Shown here one piece after another: positions 24,401-31,753 of a stretch of DNA of 38,344 bases (position 1 is the stretch's first letter; each line of letters opens with the position of its first letter). The stretch covers positions 1 through 38,344 of the forward strand of contig NZ_SMKQ01000068.1 of assembly GCF_004348995.1 (NCBI RefSeq), read 5' to 3'. The notes under the pieces were generated by a model. The model did not search any database, was not told where the DNA came from, and saw only the letters and a program-made list of their open reading frames with translations. The position numbers were made by a program, and so were the translations under genes. Source of the DNA: Nonomuraea terrae (GTDB lineage: Bacteria; Actinomycetota; Actinomycetes; Streptosporangiales; Streptosporangiaceae).

Positions 24401-24847
24401 ATGCGCGCCCGAGACCTGCTCGCCGACTTCCCCACCGTCGGCCTCGACTCCCCCGTGATCGACGCGGCCCGGCTGCTGGCCGACCAGGATCTGCCCGGAC
24501 TCATCGTGGTCGGCGACGACGGCACGCCGGTCACGATCCTGCCCGGCACCCAAGTGCTGCGGCTGGCCGTGCCCGCGTACTGCCAGGACGATCCCGCGCT
24601 GGCCCGCGTGGTGGACGAGGCGCACGCCGACGCGTTCCTGAACGGGCTGGACGGCCGCACCGTGCGCGAGGCGCTGCCCGGGCGGCGGCGCGAGCTGCCG
24701 CTCACCGACCCCGACGCCACCGTGCTGGAGCTGGCCGCGCTCATGGCCCGCACCCGCAGCCCGCTGGTCGCCGTGGTCGGCGACGACCGTCGGCTGATCG
24801 GCGCCGTGACCCTCCAGGCACTCGTGGACCGGCTGCTCGCACCCTGA
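24401..24847 (+). CDS. CBS-domain pair protein
   Basis: A 148-residue stand-alone protein with two CBS motifs, at about 1-60 (MRARDLLADFPTVGLDSPVI, then LPGLIVVGDDGTPVTILPG) and about 85-148 (VAVVGDDRRLIGAVTLQALVDRLL). CBS pairs bind adenosyl nucleotides and usually act as energy or nucleotide sensors; the partner is unknown. ATG 24401 has GAAGGAT upstream. It is divergent from the universal stress protein with 173 bp between, so the two may share a stress-responsive promoter region. Confidence 0.88.
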   Translation: MRARDLLADFPTVGLDSPVIDAARLLADQDLPGLIVVGDDGTPVTILPGTQVLRLAVPAYCQDDPALARVVDEAHADAFLNGLDGRTVREALPGRRRELPLTDPDATVLELAALMARTRSPLVAVVGDDRRLIGAVTLQALVDRLLAP

Positions 24848-24910
24848 CCGGCTCCCCGCACAACCTTTCGGCGGCCAGGGCGCGTTGGGAAGGGGTGAGA
24901 GGAGGAGCGC

Positions 24911-24985
24911 ATGGAAGGACACGACGGCCCCAGCCTGCGGGCCTCGGCGCGCACCGCCCGTCCCGCCGGAGAGGTGAGCCGGTGA
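24911..24985 (+). CDS. 24-codon open frame with strong ribosome site, possible sigma-factor remnant
   Basis: ATG 24911 is preceded by GAGAGGAGGAGCGC, one of the best ribosome sites in the window, yet the frame ends after 24 codons (MEGHDGPSLRASARTARPAG, then EVSR). Its TGA overlaps the GTG of the following anti-sigma-like gene (GTGA). In related actinobacteria this position, directly before such a membrane protein, normally holds a SigE-family sigma factor of about 170 residues. The small frame could be what is left after an internal deletion, or a coupling leader peptide. No sigma-factor domain is visible. Confidence 0.4.
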   Translation: MEGHDGPSLRASARTARPAGEVSR

Positions 24986-26115
24986 CGAGTCTGCGCCAGG
25001 CCATGAAGGAGCTCGCCGAGCAGGCGCCGCCGGTCGACCTGGCCGACACAGCCATCGCCCGGCACCGGCAAAGGCGGCACGCCCGGCTCGCGGTGGCCGC
25101 CGCGGCGGTCGTCGCGGCGGTCGTGGCGGCGGTCGTGGCGGCGGTGGCCACGACGGCGGGCGGGGTGGCGCTGTGGCCCCGCGCGGCCGAGCCGGCGGCG
25201 CCACAGGTGGTGGCGGAGGAAGCTGGGACCGTACGCGACCTGCCCGCCGGTGCGGTGGGCGCGATCAGCCACGCCTACCTGTCGCCGTGCGAGCTCAACC
25301 ACCAGATGGTCACGCCGACCTGCGACGCCTCCGAGTGGCGGGTGGTCACGCGCGGCGGCGCGATCTACCGGGTCCGGGAGGCGCTCGTCTCGACCGACGA
25401 GGAACCGCGGGTGCCCATCGCGATCAGCCGGAACGGGCACGCGCTGGCCTACTACAGCAGGAAGGCCGGGGCACACGTCGTGCGCGACCTGGTGACCGGC
25501 GCCGAGGTGACCTCGCCGGTCGCGGTGGCGGAGGAGCGGATCGGCGCGGGCTCGCAGCTCGTGCTCTCCGACGACGGCCGCTACCTCGCCTTCGACCCGC
25601 ACGTGGGCGGCAGGGAGCCCGGCGTGATCATCGACATGCGCACCGGCAGGACGGTGTCGGTGCCAGGCCGGTACGTGCTCTACGGCATCAAGGACGGCGT
25701 CGCCGAGCTGGTCCGGCACGTCAAGACCGACCTGTGGCTGCGACCGGTCGCGGGCGGCGGCAAGGAGGTGCGGTTCGACGGCACGTTCCTCTGGTTCAGC
25801 GAGCTCGCCCCGGACGGCCGCACGGTGGCCGCCGTCGAGCACATGGACCTGCCGAAGCCCACCCTCACCCTGCTCGACGCCACGACCGGCCGGCGGCTGC
25901 GCAAGGTGCCCGTCGCCGGGCTGCCGCCGGACGCGAACCTGCTGGGCACCGGCGTCTGGCGGAGCCGGGACGAGGTGGAGATCGTCGTCTCCAGCGGGAA
26001 GCGTTACTACTCCTACGCCGTCGACGCCCGCACCGGACGCGCCCGCCAGGTCGCCGTCTACCCGCAGGAGATGCAGTTCTCGACCCTGACACTGCCCGGC
26101 GTCCTCATGCGCTAG
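24982..26115 (+). CDS. Membrane-anchored anti-sigma-like protein with beta-propeller-like outer domain
   Basis: A 377-residue protein: a short cytoplasmic N-terminus (LRQAMKELAEQAPPVDLADT, then AIARHRQRRHARL), one Ala/Val-only membrane helix at about 35-60, and an outer domain of repeated strands such as GHALAYYSRKAG, DDGRYLAFDPHVGG and LAPDGRTVAAVEH that look like WD40/TolB blades. This is the form seen downstream of SigE-type sigma factors in Streptosporangiales-like genomes, where it is presumed to hold the sigma factor. GTG 24982 overlaps the upstream 24-codon frame. The sigma partner is missing here. The membrane helix is encoded by a 12-bp tandem repeat. Confidence 0.75.
   Translation: MTSLRQAMKELAEQAPPVDLADTAIARHRQRRHARLAVAAAAVVAAVVAAVVAAVATTAGGVALWPRAAEPAAPQVVAEEAGTVRDLPAGAVGAISHAYLSPCELNHQMVTPTCDASEWRVVTRGGAIYRVREALVSTDEEPRVPIAISRNGHALAYYSRKAGAHVVRDLVTGAEVTSPVAVAEERIGAGSQLVLSDDGRYLAFDPHVGGREPGVIIDMRTGRTVSVPGRYVLYGIKDGVAELVRHVKTDLWLRPVAGGGKEVRFDGTFLWFSELAPDGRTVAAVEHMDLPKPTLTLLDATTGRRLRKVPVAGLPPDANLLGTGVWRSRDEVEIVVSSGKRYYSYAVDARTGRARQVAVYPQEMQFSTLTLPGVLMR
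25108..25143 (+). repeat. Three tandem copies of a 12-bp unit inside the membrane helix
   Basis: GTCGTCGCGGCG at 25108-25119, then GTCGTGGCGGCG twice (25120-25143), each encoding Val-Val-Ala-Ala. In-frame gain or loss by slippage would change helix length by four residues per unit. Confidence 0.75.
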
Positions 26116-26144
26116 AGATCCACCACACACGAAACGGAATCGTC

Positions 26145-27122
26145 TTGACGTCTTTCAGCCGCGTTCTCACCGCTTGCGTCGCCGCGGCGGCGCTGTTATC
26201 CGCCTGCTCCAGCGCCGGCGCCACCGAGCGGGCCCCGCGGCAGGTCACGGTCCAGGCGCCCGAGCGCGACACCATCACCGTGGGGTTCGTGCCGTCGGCC
26301 GAGGCCGCTCCGCTGTTCCTGGCCCGGTCGGAGGGCTACTTCGAGGAGGAGGGGCTCACCGTGAAGCCGCTGGCCATCGTGGGCGGTGGCGCGGCGATCC
26401 CCGCCATGCTGGCCGGGCGGCTGGACCTCGCGCAGGCCGACTACGTCGCCGCGTTCCTCGCCCGCAGCAGGGACCTTCCGATCGACGTCACCGGGGAGAT
26501 GCACCGCGCGGCGCCGGGGGCGTACGGGCTCGTCGTCCCGGCCCGCTCCCCCATCAGGAAGGTCGCCCAGCTCAAGGAGAAGAAGGTCGCGGTCAACGTC
26601 CTGGTCGGCACCGCCCAGCTCACGATCGACGCCACGTTGCGCGGGCACGGCCTGTCGTCCGAAGCCCTCGTCCTGCGCGAGACGCCCTTCCCCGACATGA
26701 CCGCCGTGCTGAAGGAGGGCACCGCGGACGCCGCCTGGCTGCCGGAGCCGTTCCTGTCCGCGGGGCTGAAGAGCGGTGCGCTGCGGCTGCTGGCCGACCC
26801 CATGACCGGCCCCGCAGCGGGCCTGCCGACCGCCGGCTGGATGACCTCGGCGACCTGGCGCACGGCCAACCCGCGGACGCTGGCCGCCTTCCAGCGGGCG
26901 CTCGCCAAGGCCCAGCGTCTGGCCGCCGCCGACCGCAAGAAGGTAGCGTCGATCCTGCCGACGTACATCCGCGTCCCGGCGTCGGCGGCCGCCCGCGCGG
27001 CCCTGGGGGCCTATCCGGCCAGGACGGACACCCGGCGGCTGCAGCGCGTCGCCGACCTCATGCTCGACCTGAAGTATCTGCGCGAGCGGCTGGACGTGAA
27101 GACGTTCGCCGCGGCGGGCTGA
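26145..27122 (+). CDS. ABC-transporter substrate-binding lipoprotein, SsuA/NMT1-like, orphan
   Basis: A 325-residue secreted lipoprotein. A signal sequence ends in the lipobox LLSAC with lipidated Cys at 21. The mature part has DTITVGFVPSAEAAPLFLAR, EGYFEEEGLTVKPL and a LAGRLDLAQADYVA segment, the pattern of NMT1/SsuA-type proteins that bind sulfonates, nitrate, pyrimidine precursors or similar. The start is taken as TTG 26145, the only initiation codon just before the signal peptide; CGGAA lies upstream. It begins 29 bp after the anti-sigma-like gene and may be co-transcribed. No permease or ATPase gene is adjacent, so transport partners must be elsewhere. Confidence 0.85.
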   Translation: MTSFSRVLTACVAAAALLSACSSAGATERAPRQVTVQAPERDTITVGFVPSAEAAPLFLARSEGYFEEEGLTVKPLAIVGGGAAIPAMLAGRLDLAQADYVAAFLARSRDLPIDVTGEMHRAAPGAYGLVVPARSPIRKVAQLKEKKVAVNVLVGTAQLTIDATLRGHGLSSEALVLRETPFPDMTAVLKEGTADAAWLPEPFLSAGLKSGALRLLADPMTGPAAGLPTAGWMTSATWRTANPRTLAAFQRALAKAQRLAAADRKKVASILPTYIRVPASAAARAALGAYPARTDTRRLQRVADLMLDLKYLRERLDVKTFAAAG

Positions 27123-27126
27123 GGGG

Positions 27127-27648
27127 TCACGCCTCCACGAGGGCGAGGACGTCGGTCAGCGCGGGCAGGAACGGCCCTGGCCAGTCGTCCTCGCGCGCGT
27201 GAGGGCCCTCCTCGCACGAGAACACGCGGGCGTCGACCAGCTCGGCCAACGCCAGCCCTGGCCAGGCGTCCACCAGCTCGACGGTGCAGTCGCTGAGCAC
27301 GCCCACGCGCGACCCCCGCTCCCGCAGCGCGCTCAGCGTCGGGATCACATCGTCGCGCAGGACGAAAAGCTCCCGCTGGGACGCCGCCCGCGCCGCGCAC
27401 GCCGCCGTGAGCGCCTCCTCCCCGGGATCGACGCCGTGGCGGCGGGCCAGCGCCAGGAAGGTCGCCGCCAGGTCGCCCAGGACCCCGGTCGCCCGCTCGG
27501 AAAAGGAGTCGTTCAAGATCGCGCGCCAGGCGGGCGCGGGGATGCCGAGCGGGGCGGCGCTCCGGGCGGCGTGGTCGTCCCAGACGTGCGCCGGCGTGCT
27601 GGGCGTGAGGGTGCCGAAGAAATCGAAGACGACGGCGGCAGGGGACAT
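27127..27648 (-). CDS. HAD-like hydrolase lacking motifs III and IV (internal deletion)
   Basis: A 173-residue haloacid-dehalogenase-fold protein. Motif I is VVFDFFGTLT (nucleophile Asp 9, DxxGT form) and motif II is GVLSDCT. Normal relatives are about 220-230 residues and continue with a conserved Lys-Pro and a GDG/GDS-xxxD site. Here VFSCEEG runs directly into HAREDDWPGPFLPALTDVLA, which looks like the usual C-terminal end. About 50-60 residues, including the catalytic Lys and Mg-binding acids, are gone without a frameshift. The product is probably inactive. ATG 27648 was taken; GTG 27654 is also possible. It lies 21 bp after the broken esterase gene in the same direction. Confidence 0.7.
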   Translation of the reverse strand: MSPAAVVFDFFGTLTPSTPAHVWDDHAARSAAPLGIPAPAWRAILNDSFSERATGVLGDLAATFLALARRHGVDPGEEALTAACAARAASQRELFVLRDDVIPTLSALRERGSRVGVLSDCTVELVDAWPGLALAELVDARVFSCEEGPHAREDDWPGPFLPALTDVLALVEA

Positions 27649-27669
27649 GATCACGACTTCAGCCCGGCG

Positions 27670-28934
27670 TCAGCAGACGCCGTCCCAGAGGGTGCGTTCC
27701 TCCGGTTGCGGATCTTCGAGGAGAACCAGGGTGTCGCCGAAGCGCATGACCGGCCGCCGGGCCGCGTCGTAACGGGGCCAGCCGGGGTCCCCACAGGGAT
27801 CCGGTACCACCAGTCGCGTTGCAGCAGCGCCAGCAGATCCCCCGGTCCCGCGCCGGGGGCGGCCGCGCCGTACACCGCCCTGGCGCGCTCCGGCGCCAGC
27901 CCGTACAGGCTCGTGGCGGTGGCCAGGTCGGCTTCGGTCACGGCCTCCAGCGCTCCGAAGGGCACCAGCGACAGCCGTCCCTCCTCCGCGTTGGTGCCGA
28001 TCAGGATGTCGACGTCCGGCCCGATGAGGTCGAGCGGTCTGCCGGGCAGGGTGGCCGCGTCGATGACCGGTTTCCAGGCGGTCACGCGTGCGCCCGGCTC
28101 GCCGTTCCACCGCCGGGGGTCGGGGTGCGCCGCCAGGTCGGCCATCATCTCGGTCTGAGCGTCGAGCAGCCGTTCAACGGGCACGGCGGCGAGCGCCTCG
28201 CGCGTGAACGGGACGCCGAGCCGGGCGGCCAGCAGGTCGCCGACGTGCCGGGCCGTCTCGGGATCCTGGACGAGGTTCCCGGCGCCGCTCTGCAGGATCG
28301 CGCGCCGGAACAGCCCCCGGGCCGCGGGCATGCCGAGCAGCGCACCCACGCACATCGCGCCGGAGGACTGCCCGAACACGGTGACGTTGCCGGGGTCGCC
28401 GCCGAAGGCCGCGACGTTCTCCCGCACCCAGCGCAACGCGGCGACCTGGTCGAGCAGAGCGAGGTTGGCGAGCCCGTCGCCGGGCGCGAGGAAACCCTCG
28501 GCGCCGAGCCGGTAATTGACGCTCACCAGGACGACGCCGTCGCGGGCGAACCGGCCGCCGTCGTAGAGCACGCTGCTGCCGCCGTCGAACCCCCCGCCGT
28601 GCAGCCACACCATGACCGGTTGCCCGGCCCGGCCCGGATCACCGGTCCAGACGTTGAGGTTGAGGCAGTCGTCCCCGGCCACGACCGGATAGAAGCCCTC
28701 CATCCCGGCGGGCAGCGGGAAACGGGGCTGGGTCGCGGTTGGCCCGAACGCGCCGGCGTCGCGCACGCCGTCCCAGGGGGCGACCGGCTCCGGCGGGCGA
28801 AACCGCCGGGCGCCGGTGGGCGGCAGGGCGCACGGAACGCCTTTGAACACGTGGACACCGTCGATGGCACGACCGCGCAGCCGCCCGGCGCGGGTGACGC
28901 CGAACCGTCCCCGCGGCCAGAACGCCGGGCTCAC
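27670..28934 (-). pseudogene. Carboxylesterase type B, broken by internal deletion with frameshift
   Basis: The N-terminal two thirds of a type B carboxylesterase: FKGVPCALPPTGARRFRPPE, DDCLNLNVWTG, the oxyanion site WLHGGGF, the nucleophile elbow FGQSSGA and the acid-region GTNAEEG. After LLQRDWWYRIP (about 27796) this frame runs into unrelated sequence. The expected end, GDPGWPRYDAARRPVMRFGD, continues in another frame to a stop at 27670. The roughly 80-100 residues normally between these parts, which include the catalytic His, are absent. The likely start is GTG 28934, with GGAGGA 12 nt upstream. It overlaps the divergent TetR start. The HAD gene follows it. Confidence 0.8.
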
Positions 28935-29526
28935 CCGGCAGGCGATCCTCCAGGCGGCCCTGGCGCTGGCCGACCGCGAAGGGCTGAAGGCGTTGTCGAT
29001 GCGCCGCATCGGCCGGGAGCTCGGGGTCGAGGCCATGTCCCTCTACCAGCACGTCGCCGACAAGGAGGCCCTGCTGGACGGGCTGGTCGAGCAGCTCTTC
29101 ACCCAGGCCGCGCCGCCGCTGGTCAAGGCGGCGTCATGGCAGGAGGGCCTGCGCGACTACGCGTACGCGCTGCTGCGCACCCTGCTCGCGCACCCGCGCG
29201 TCATCCCCCTCGTGGTCACCCGCCCGGCGGTCACCCGGCAGAACCTGCGCATCATGGAGACCGCGCTCGAAACCCTGCGGACGGCGGGCTTCACCCTGGA
29301 GCGGGCTCTCGACATGTTGTACGCCGTGACCGGTTTCGTCGTCGGCCACGTCGCCATGCTGGCCCCCGCCGGGCGCCCGGCGGCCGGCGCGCAGCCGATG
29401 CCCGAGGTGGACCCGGACGAGACCCCGCTCCTGGCCGCGGCCACCAGGGCCCGCCACGCCTCCGGGCCGGAGGACCGCTTCGACTTCGCGCTCGGGGCCA
29501 TGCTGCGCGGCTTCGCCGCGCTCTGA
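28864..29526 (+). CDS. TetR-family regulator divergent from the broken esterase
   Basis: A 220-residue TetR protein with HTH GLTRQAILQAALALADREGL, MRRIGRELGVEAMSLYQHVADKEALLDGL at about 20-70, and a C-terminal domain of the tetracycline-repressor type (ALLRTLLAHPRVIPLVVTRP, GFVVGHVAML). ATG 28864 gives a normal N-terminus; GTG 28894 is an alternative. Neither has a ribosome site. Either way its 5' end overlaps the 5' end of the divergent esterase by 40-70 bp, leaving no free intergenic promoter. It presumably once controlled the esterase/HAD pair. Confidence 0.85.
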   Translation: MARPRSRPARVTPNRPRGQNAGLTRQAILQAALALADREGLKALSMRRIGRELGVEAMSLYQHVADKEALLDGLVEQLFTQAAPPLVKAASWQEGLRDYAYALLRTLLAHPRVIPLVVTRPAVTRQNLRIMETALETLRTAGFTLERALDMLYAVTGFVVGHVAMLAPAGRPAAGAQPMPEVDPDETPLLAAATRARHASGPEDRFDFALGAMLRGFAAL

Positions 29527-29532
29527 ACGCCC

Positions 29533-31239
29533 TCAGGATCGGGGGCGCAGGGCGAGCAGCGCGACGTCGTCCATCACGTCGTTGCGCATGCGACCGAGGA
29601 TCTCGGTGCAGAACATCGGCAGCGGCAGGCCGGCCAGCGCGGCGGCGTGCCGGCTCAGGCGGCTCATGCCCTCGTCGAGAGACTCCTCGCGGTTCTCGAT
29701 GAGACCGTCGGTGTAGAGCAGGACGGTGCCGCCCGGCGGGATGGGCACGACGGCGTCGGTCCGCTCCATGGCCAGGCCGGTGCCGAGCAGCAGGCCCTCG
29801 GCCCCCTCCAGGAAGACCGTGCCGCCGTCGTCGCCGACCAGCAGCGGCGGCGGATGCCCGGCGCTGGTCCAGCGCAGCCGCCATCGTCCCCGCTCGCGCC
29901 GCTCGGCCAGCGCCAGCACCAGCGTGGCCATCAGGTCGCCGGCGATGTACGGCAGCGCCTCGTCGAGCCGGGCGACCACCCGGCTGGGTGACGTGCGCTC
30001 GGCCCAGGCCATCGTGCGCAGCATGTTGCGGATCTGCGACATGTCGGCCGCGGCCTGCAGGTCGTGGCCCGTCACGTCGCCGATGACGAGCGCGGTCAGG
30101 CCGCCGGGCAGCGGGAACGCGTCGTACCAGTCGCCGCCGACCCGGGAGCCGCGCGGCGCGGGCTGGTAGCGGGCGGCCAGCTCCAGCTCCTCGATCGCGG
30201 GCAGCGGGCTGATCAGGTGGCGCTGCATGGTCTCGGCGATGCGGCGCTGCACCTCGTACATGTCGGCGTTGTCCACGGACAGCCCGGCGCGGCCCGCGAT
30301 GTCGTCGATCAGCGACAGGTCCGGCATGTCGAAGTCGGGAGTGGGCGCGCACCGGGCGAGCGAGATCGCGCCCAGTACGCGGCGCGGGGTGCGCAGCGGC
30401 GCGATGACCACCGAAGTGGGCCTGATGTGGTCGAAAAGCCTGCGCTGGAAGACGCAGAACGGTGACCCGTCGCGACTCGCCAGATCGTGCCCGGTGAGCA
30501 GGACCGAGGGGCTGCCGCGCAGCACCCGGGCCATCGGCGAGTGGGAGAGCTGGTCCGGTGCGGGCAGCACCCCCTCCCACTGCCTCGCTCTGGCGTTGTC
30601 CTCCCTGTTGCCGGAGACGATCGAGACCCTGCGCAGCTCGCCGCCGGGGCCGAGCAGGTCGATCACCGCCCAGTCGGCCAGCCGGGGCACCACCAGCCGG
30701 GTGAGCCGCCGCAGTGCCTCCTCCTTGTCCAGGGTGGAGGCCAGCACGGTGCTGATCTCGGCCATCAGCGACAGCCGCCCGGTCAGTTCCTCCAGCACGG
30801 ACAGGTGGGCCGCCTGCTCCTGTTCGATCGCCTTGTGCCGGCGCAGGTCGTAGAAGAGCACGACCGCCCCCAGGCGGCCGTCCAGCTGGATCGCCGCCCC
30901 CATCAGGCCGAGGGGGACGAGCTCCCCGTCGCTCCGGACGAACCACGTCTCCTCGGTGTGCACGCTGTCGGCCATCTCCAGCGCCTGGATCTGCGGGCAC
31001 TGGCTCCGGGGCAGTTTGCTGCCGTCGGGGTTACGGTGCAGCAGGTCGTGCGCGTCGGCTCCGATCAGCTCGCGGGCGGAACGCCCCAGCACCTGCTCGG
31101 CGTACGGGTTGGTCATGATGATCCGGCCGCACTCGTCGAGGATGTAGAGGCCCAGGTGCACCCCGTGGAGGAGTGCTCGCATGAGTTCCTGGCTGAGCCC
31201 GTATCTCTCCAGAGCGGAAACGGCGTCGCTGGGTTCCAT
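29533..31239 (-). CDS. PAS-GAF-PP2C (SpoIIE-type) serine phosphatase, intact
   Basis: A 568-residue sensor phosphatase. PAS at about 20-135 (GLYILDECGRIIMTNPYAEQ), a helical linker, GAF at about 160-325, and a PP2C domain from about 335. Metal motifs are intact: GGDWYD 368-373, GDVTGHD 387-393, AGHPPP 460-465, YTDG 509-512 and DD 557-558. ATG 31239 is preceded by GGTGGGAT; a longer frame to 31323 is less likely. It has one PAS fewer than the pair at 2.8-11 kb and is only distantly similar to them outside the catalytic core. The expected target is a phosphorylated anti-anti-sigma factor encoded elsewhere. It converges with the TetR gene. Confidence 0.92.
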   Translation of the reverse strand: MEPSDAVSALERYGLSQELMRALLHGVHLGLYILDECGRIIMTNPYAEQVLGRSARELIGADAHDLLHRNPDGSKLPRSQCPQIQALEMADSVHTEETWFVRSDGELVPLGLMGAAIQLDGRLGAVVLFYDLRRHKAIEQEQAAHLSVLEELTGRLSLMAEISTVLASTLDKEEALRRLTRLVVPRLADWAVIDLLGPGGELRRVSIVSGNREDNARARQWEGVLPAPDQLSHSPMARVLRGSPSVLLTGHDLASRDGSPFCVFQRRLFDHIRPTSVVIAPLRTPRRVLGAISLARCAPTPDFDMPDLSLIDDIAGRAGLSVDNADMYEVQRRIAETMQRHLISPLPAIEELELAARYQPAPRGSRVGGDWYDAFPLPGGLTALVIGDVTGHDLQAAADMSQIRNMLRTMAWAERTSPSRVVARLDEALPYIAGDLMATLVLALAERRERGRWRLRWTSAGHPPPLLVGDDGGTVFLEGAEGLLLGTGLAMERTDAVVPIPPGGTVLLYTDGLIENREESLDEGMSRLSRHAAALAGLPLPMFCTEILGRMRNDVMDDVALLALRPRS

Positions 31240-31489
31240 AGTGATCCCACCATCACACCTGTCCGGCCGGGCCCAGTGGGCCATACGGGACCCACGATTT
31301 CGCAAAATGTCGGAGGCCGTCACGGACAGGTCAGGCGGTCAACCCATCCGTCACACGCACCCCTTGTGTCCCGTACGAATAGCGCCGCGTCGGCCGAAGG
31401 CCGCAAACTTTACCCAGCCCAGAGCCCCGGCATACACGGGGTTTCAGCGCCTTTAAGGCGAAAAATCACGCGATTCCGATACATACCAC
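31240..31489. other. Intergenic region between PP2C and the lysozyme promoter
   Basis: About 250 bases without a recognisable gene. It falls in GC content towards the lysozyme promoter (A/T-rich from about 31450). It must hold the leftward promoter of the PP2C gene, but no clear -35/-10 pair was found. Confidence 0.35.
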
Positions 31490-31519
31490 TTGCACTCCCT
31501 ATGGAGAGGTGCATACCTT
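31490..31519 (+). promoter_or_regulatory. Promoter of the riboswitch-lysozyme transcript
   Basis: TTGCAC (31490-31495), an 18-bp spacer and TACCTT (31514-31519), fitting TTGNNN and TANNNT. The spacer contains an inverted repeat TGCACTCC / GGAGAGGTGCA, so a regulator could bind between the boxes. Transcription would start near 31526, giving a 5' leader of about 230 nt that includes the riboswitch. Confidence 0.6.
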
Positions 31520-31604
31520 TTTACCTATTCGCGGCAAAGGTCAGATGACCTCTCGCCGCTTCGTTGACAGGACCGTACGCCGCTCCCACATCGGGAGCCG
31601 TGCG

Positions 31605-31736
31605 GCCGCCGAATCCGCCTCTCGCGGAACCGGGGACCCACCTTTCTGGGGTGAATCGGACACCAGCCGCACGCTGCGCCCGTAGGGCACTTCCAAGCCC
31701 GAACCCGTCAGCTAACCCGGTAGGCGGCATGGAAGC
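31605..31736 (+). ncRNA. Cyclic di-AMP riboswitch (ydaO/yuaA class)
   Basis: The leader carries the conserved segments of the ydaO class in order: GAATCCGCC (31611 on), GGAACCGGGGACCCA (31626-31640), GGGGTGAATC (31649-31658), GTAGGGC, CGAACCCGTCAGCTAACC (31701-31718) and GGTAGGCGG. The closing stem pairs GCCGCC (31605-31610) with GGCGGC (31723-31728). A further hairpin GCTCCC-ACATC-GGGAGC (31582-31598) stands just before it. The class binds c-di-AMP and usually turns expression off when bound. Here the aptamer ends only a few bases before the AGGAG ribosome site of the lysozyme gene. Confidence 0.93.
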
Positions 31737-31753
31737 TAGGAGTCAATGCCCTC

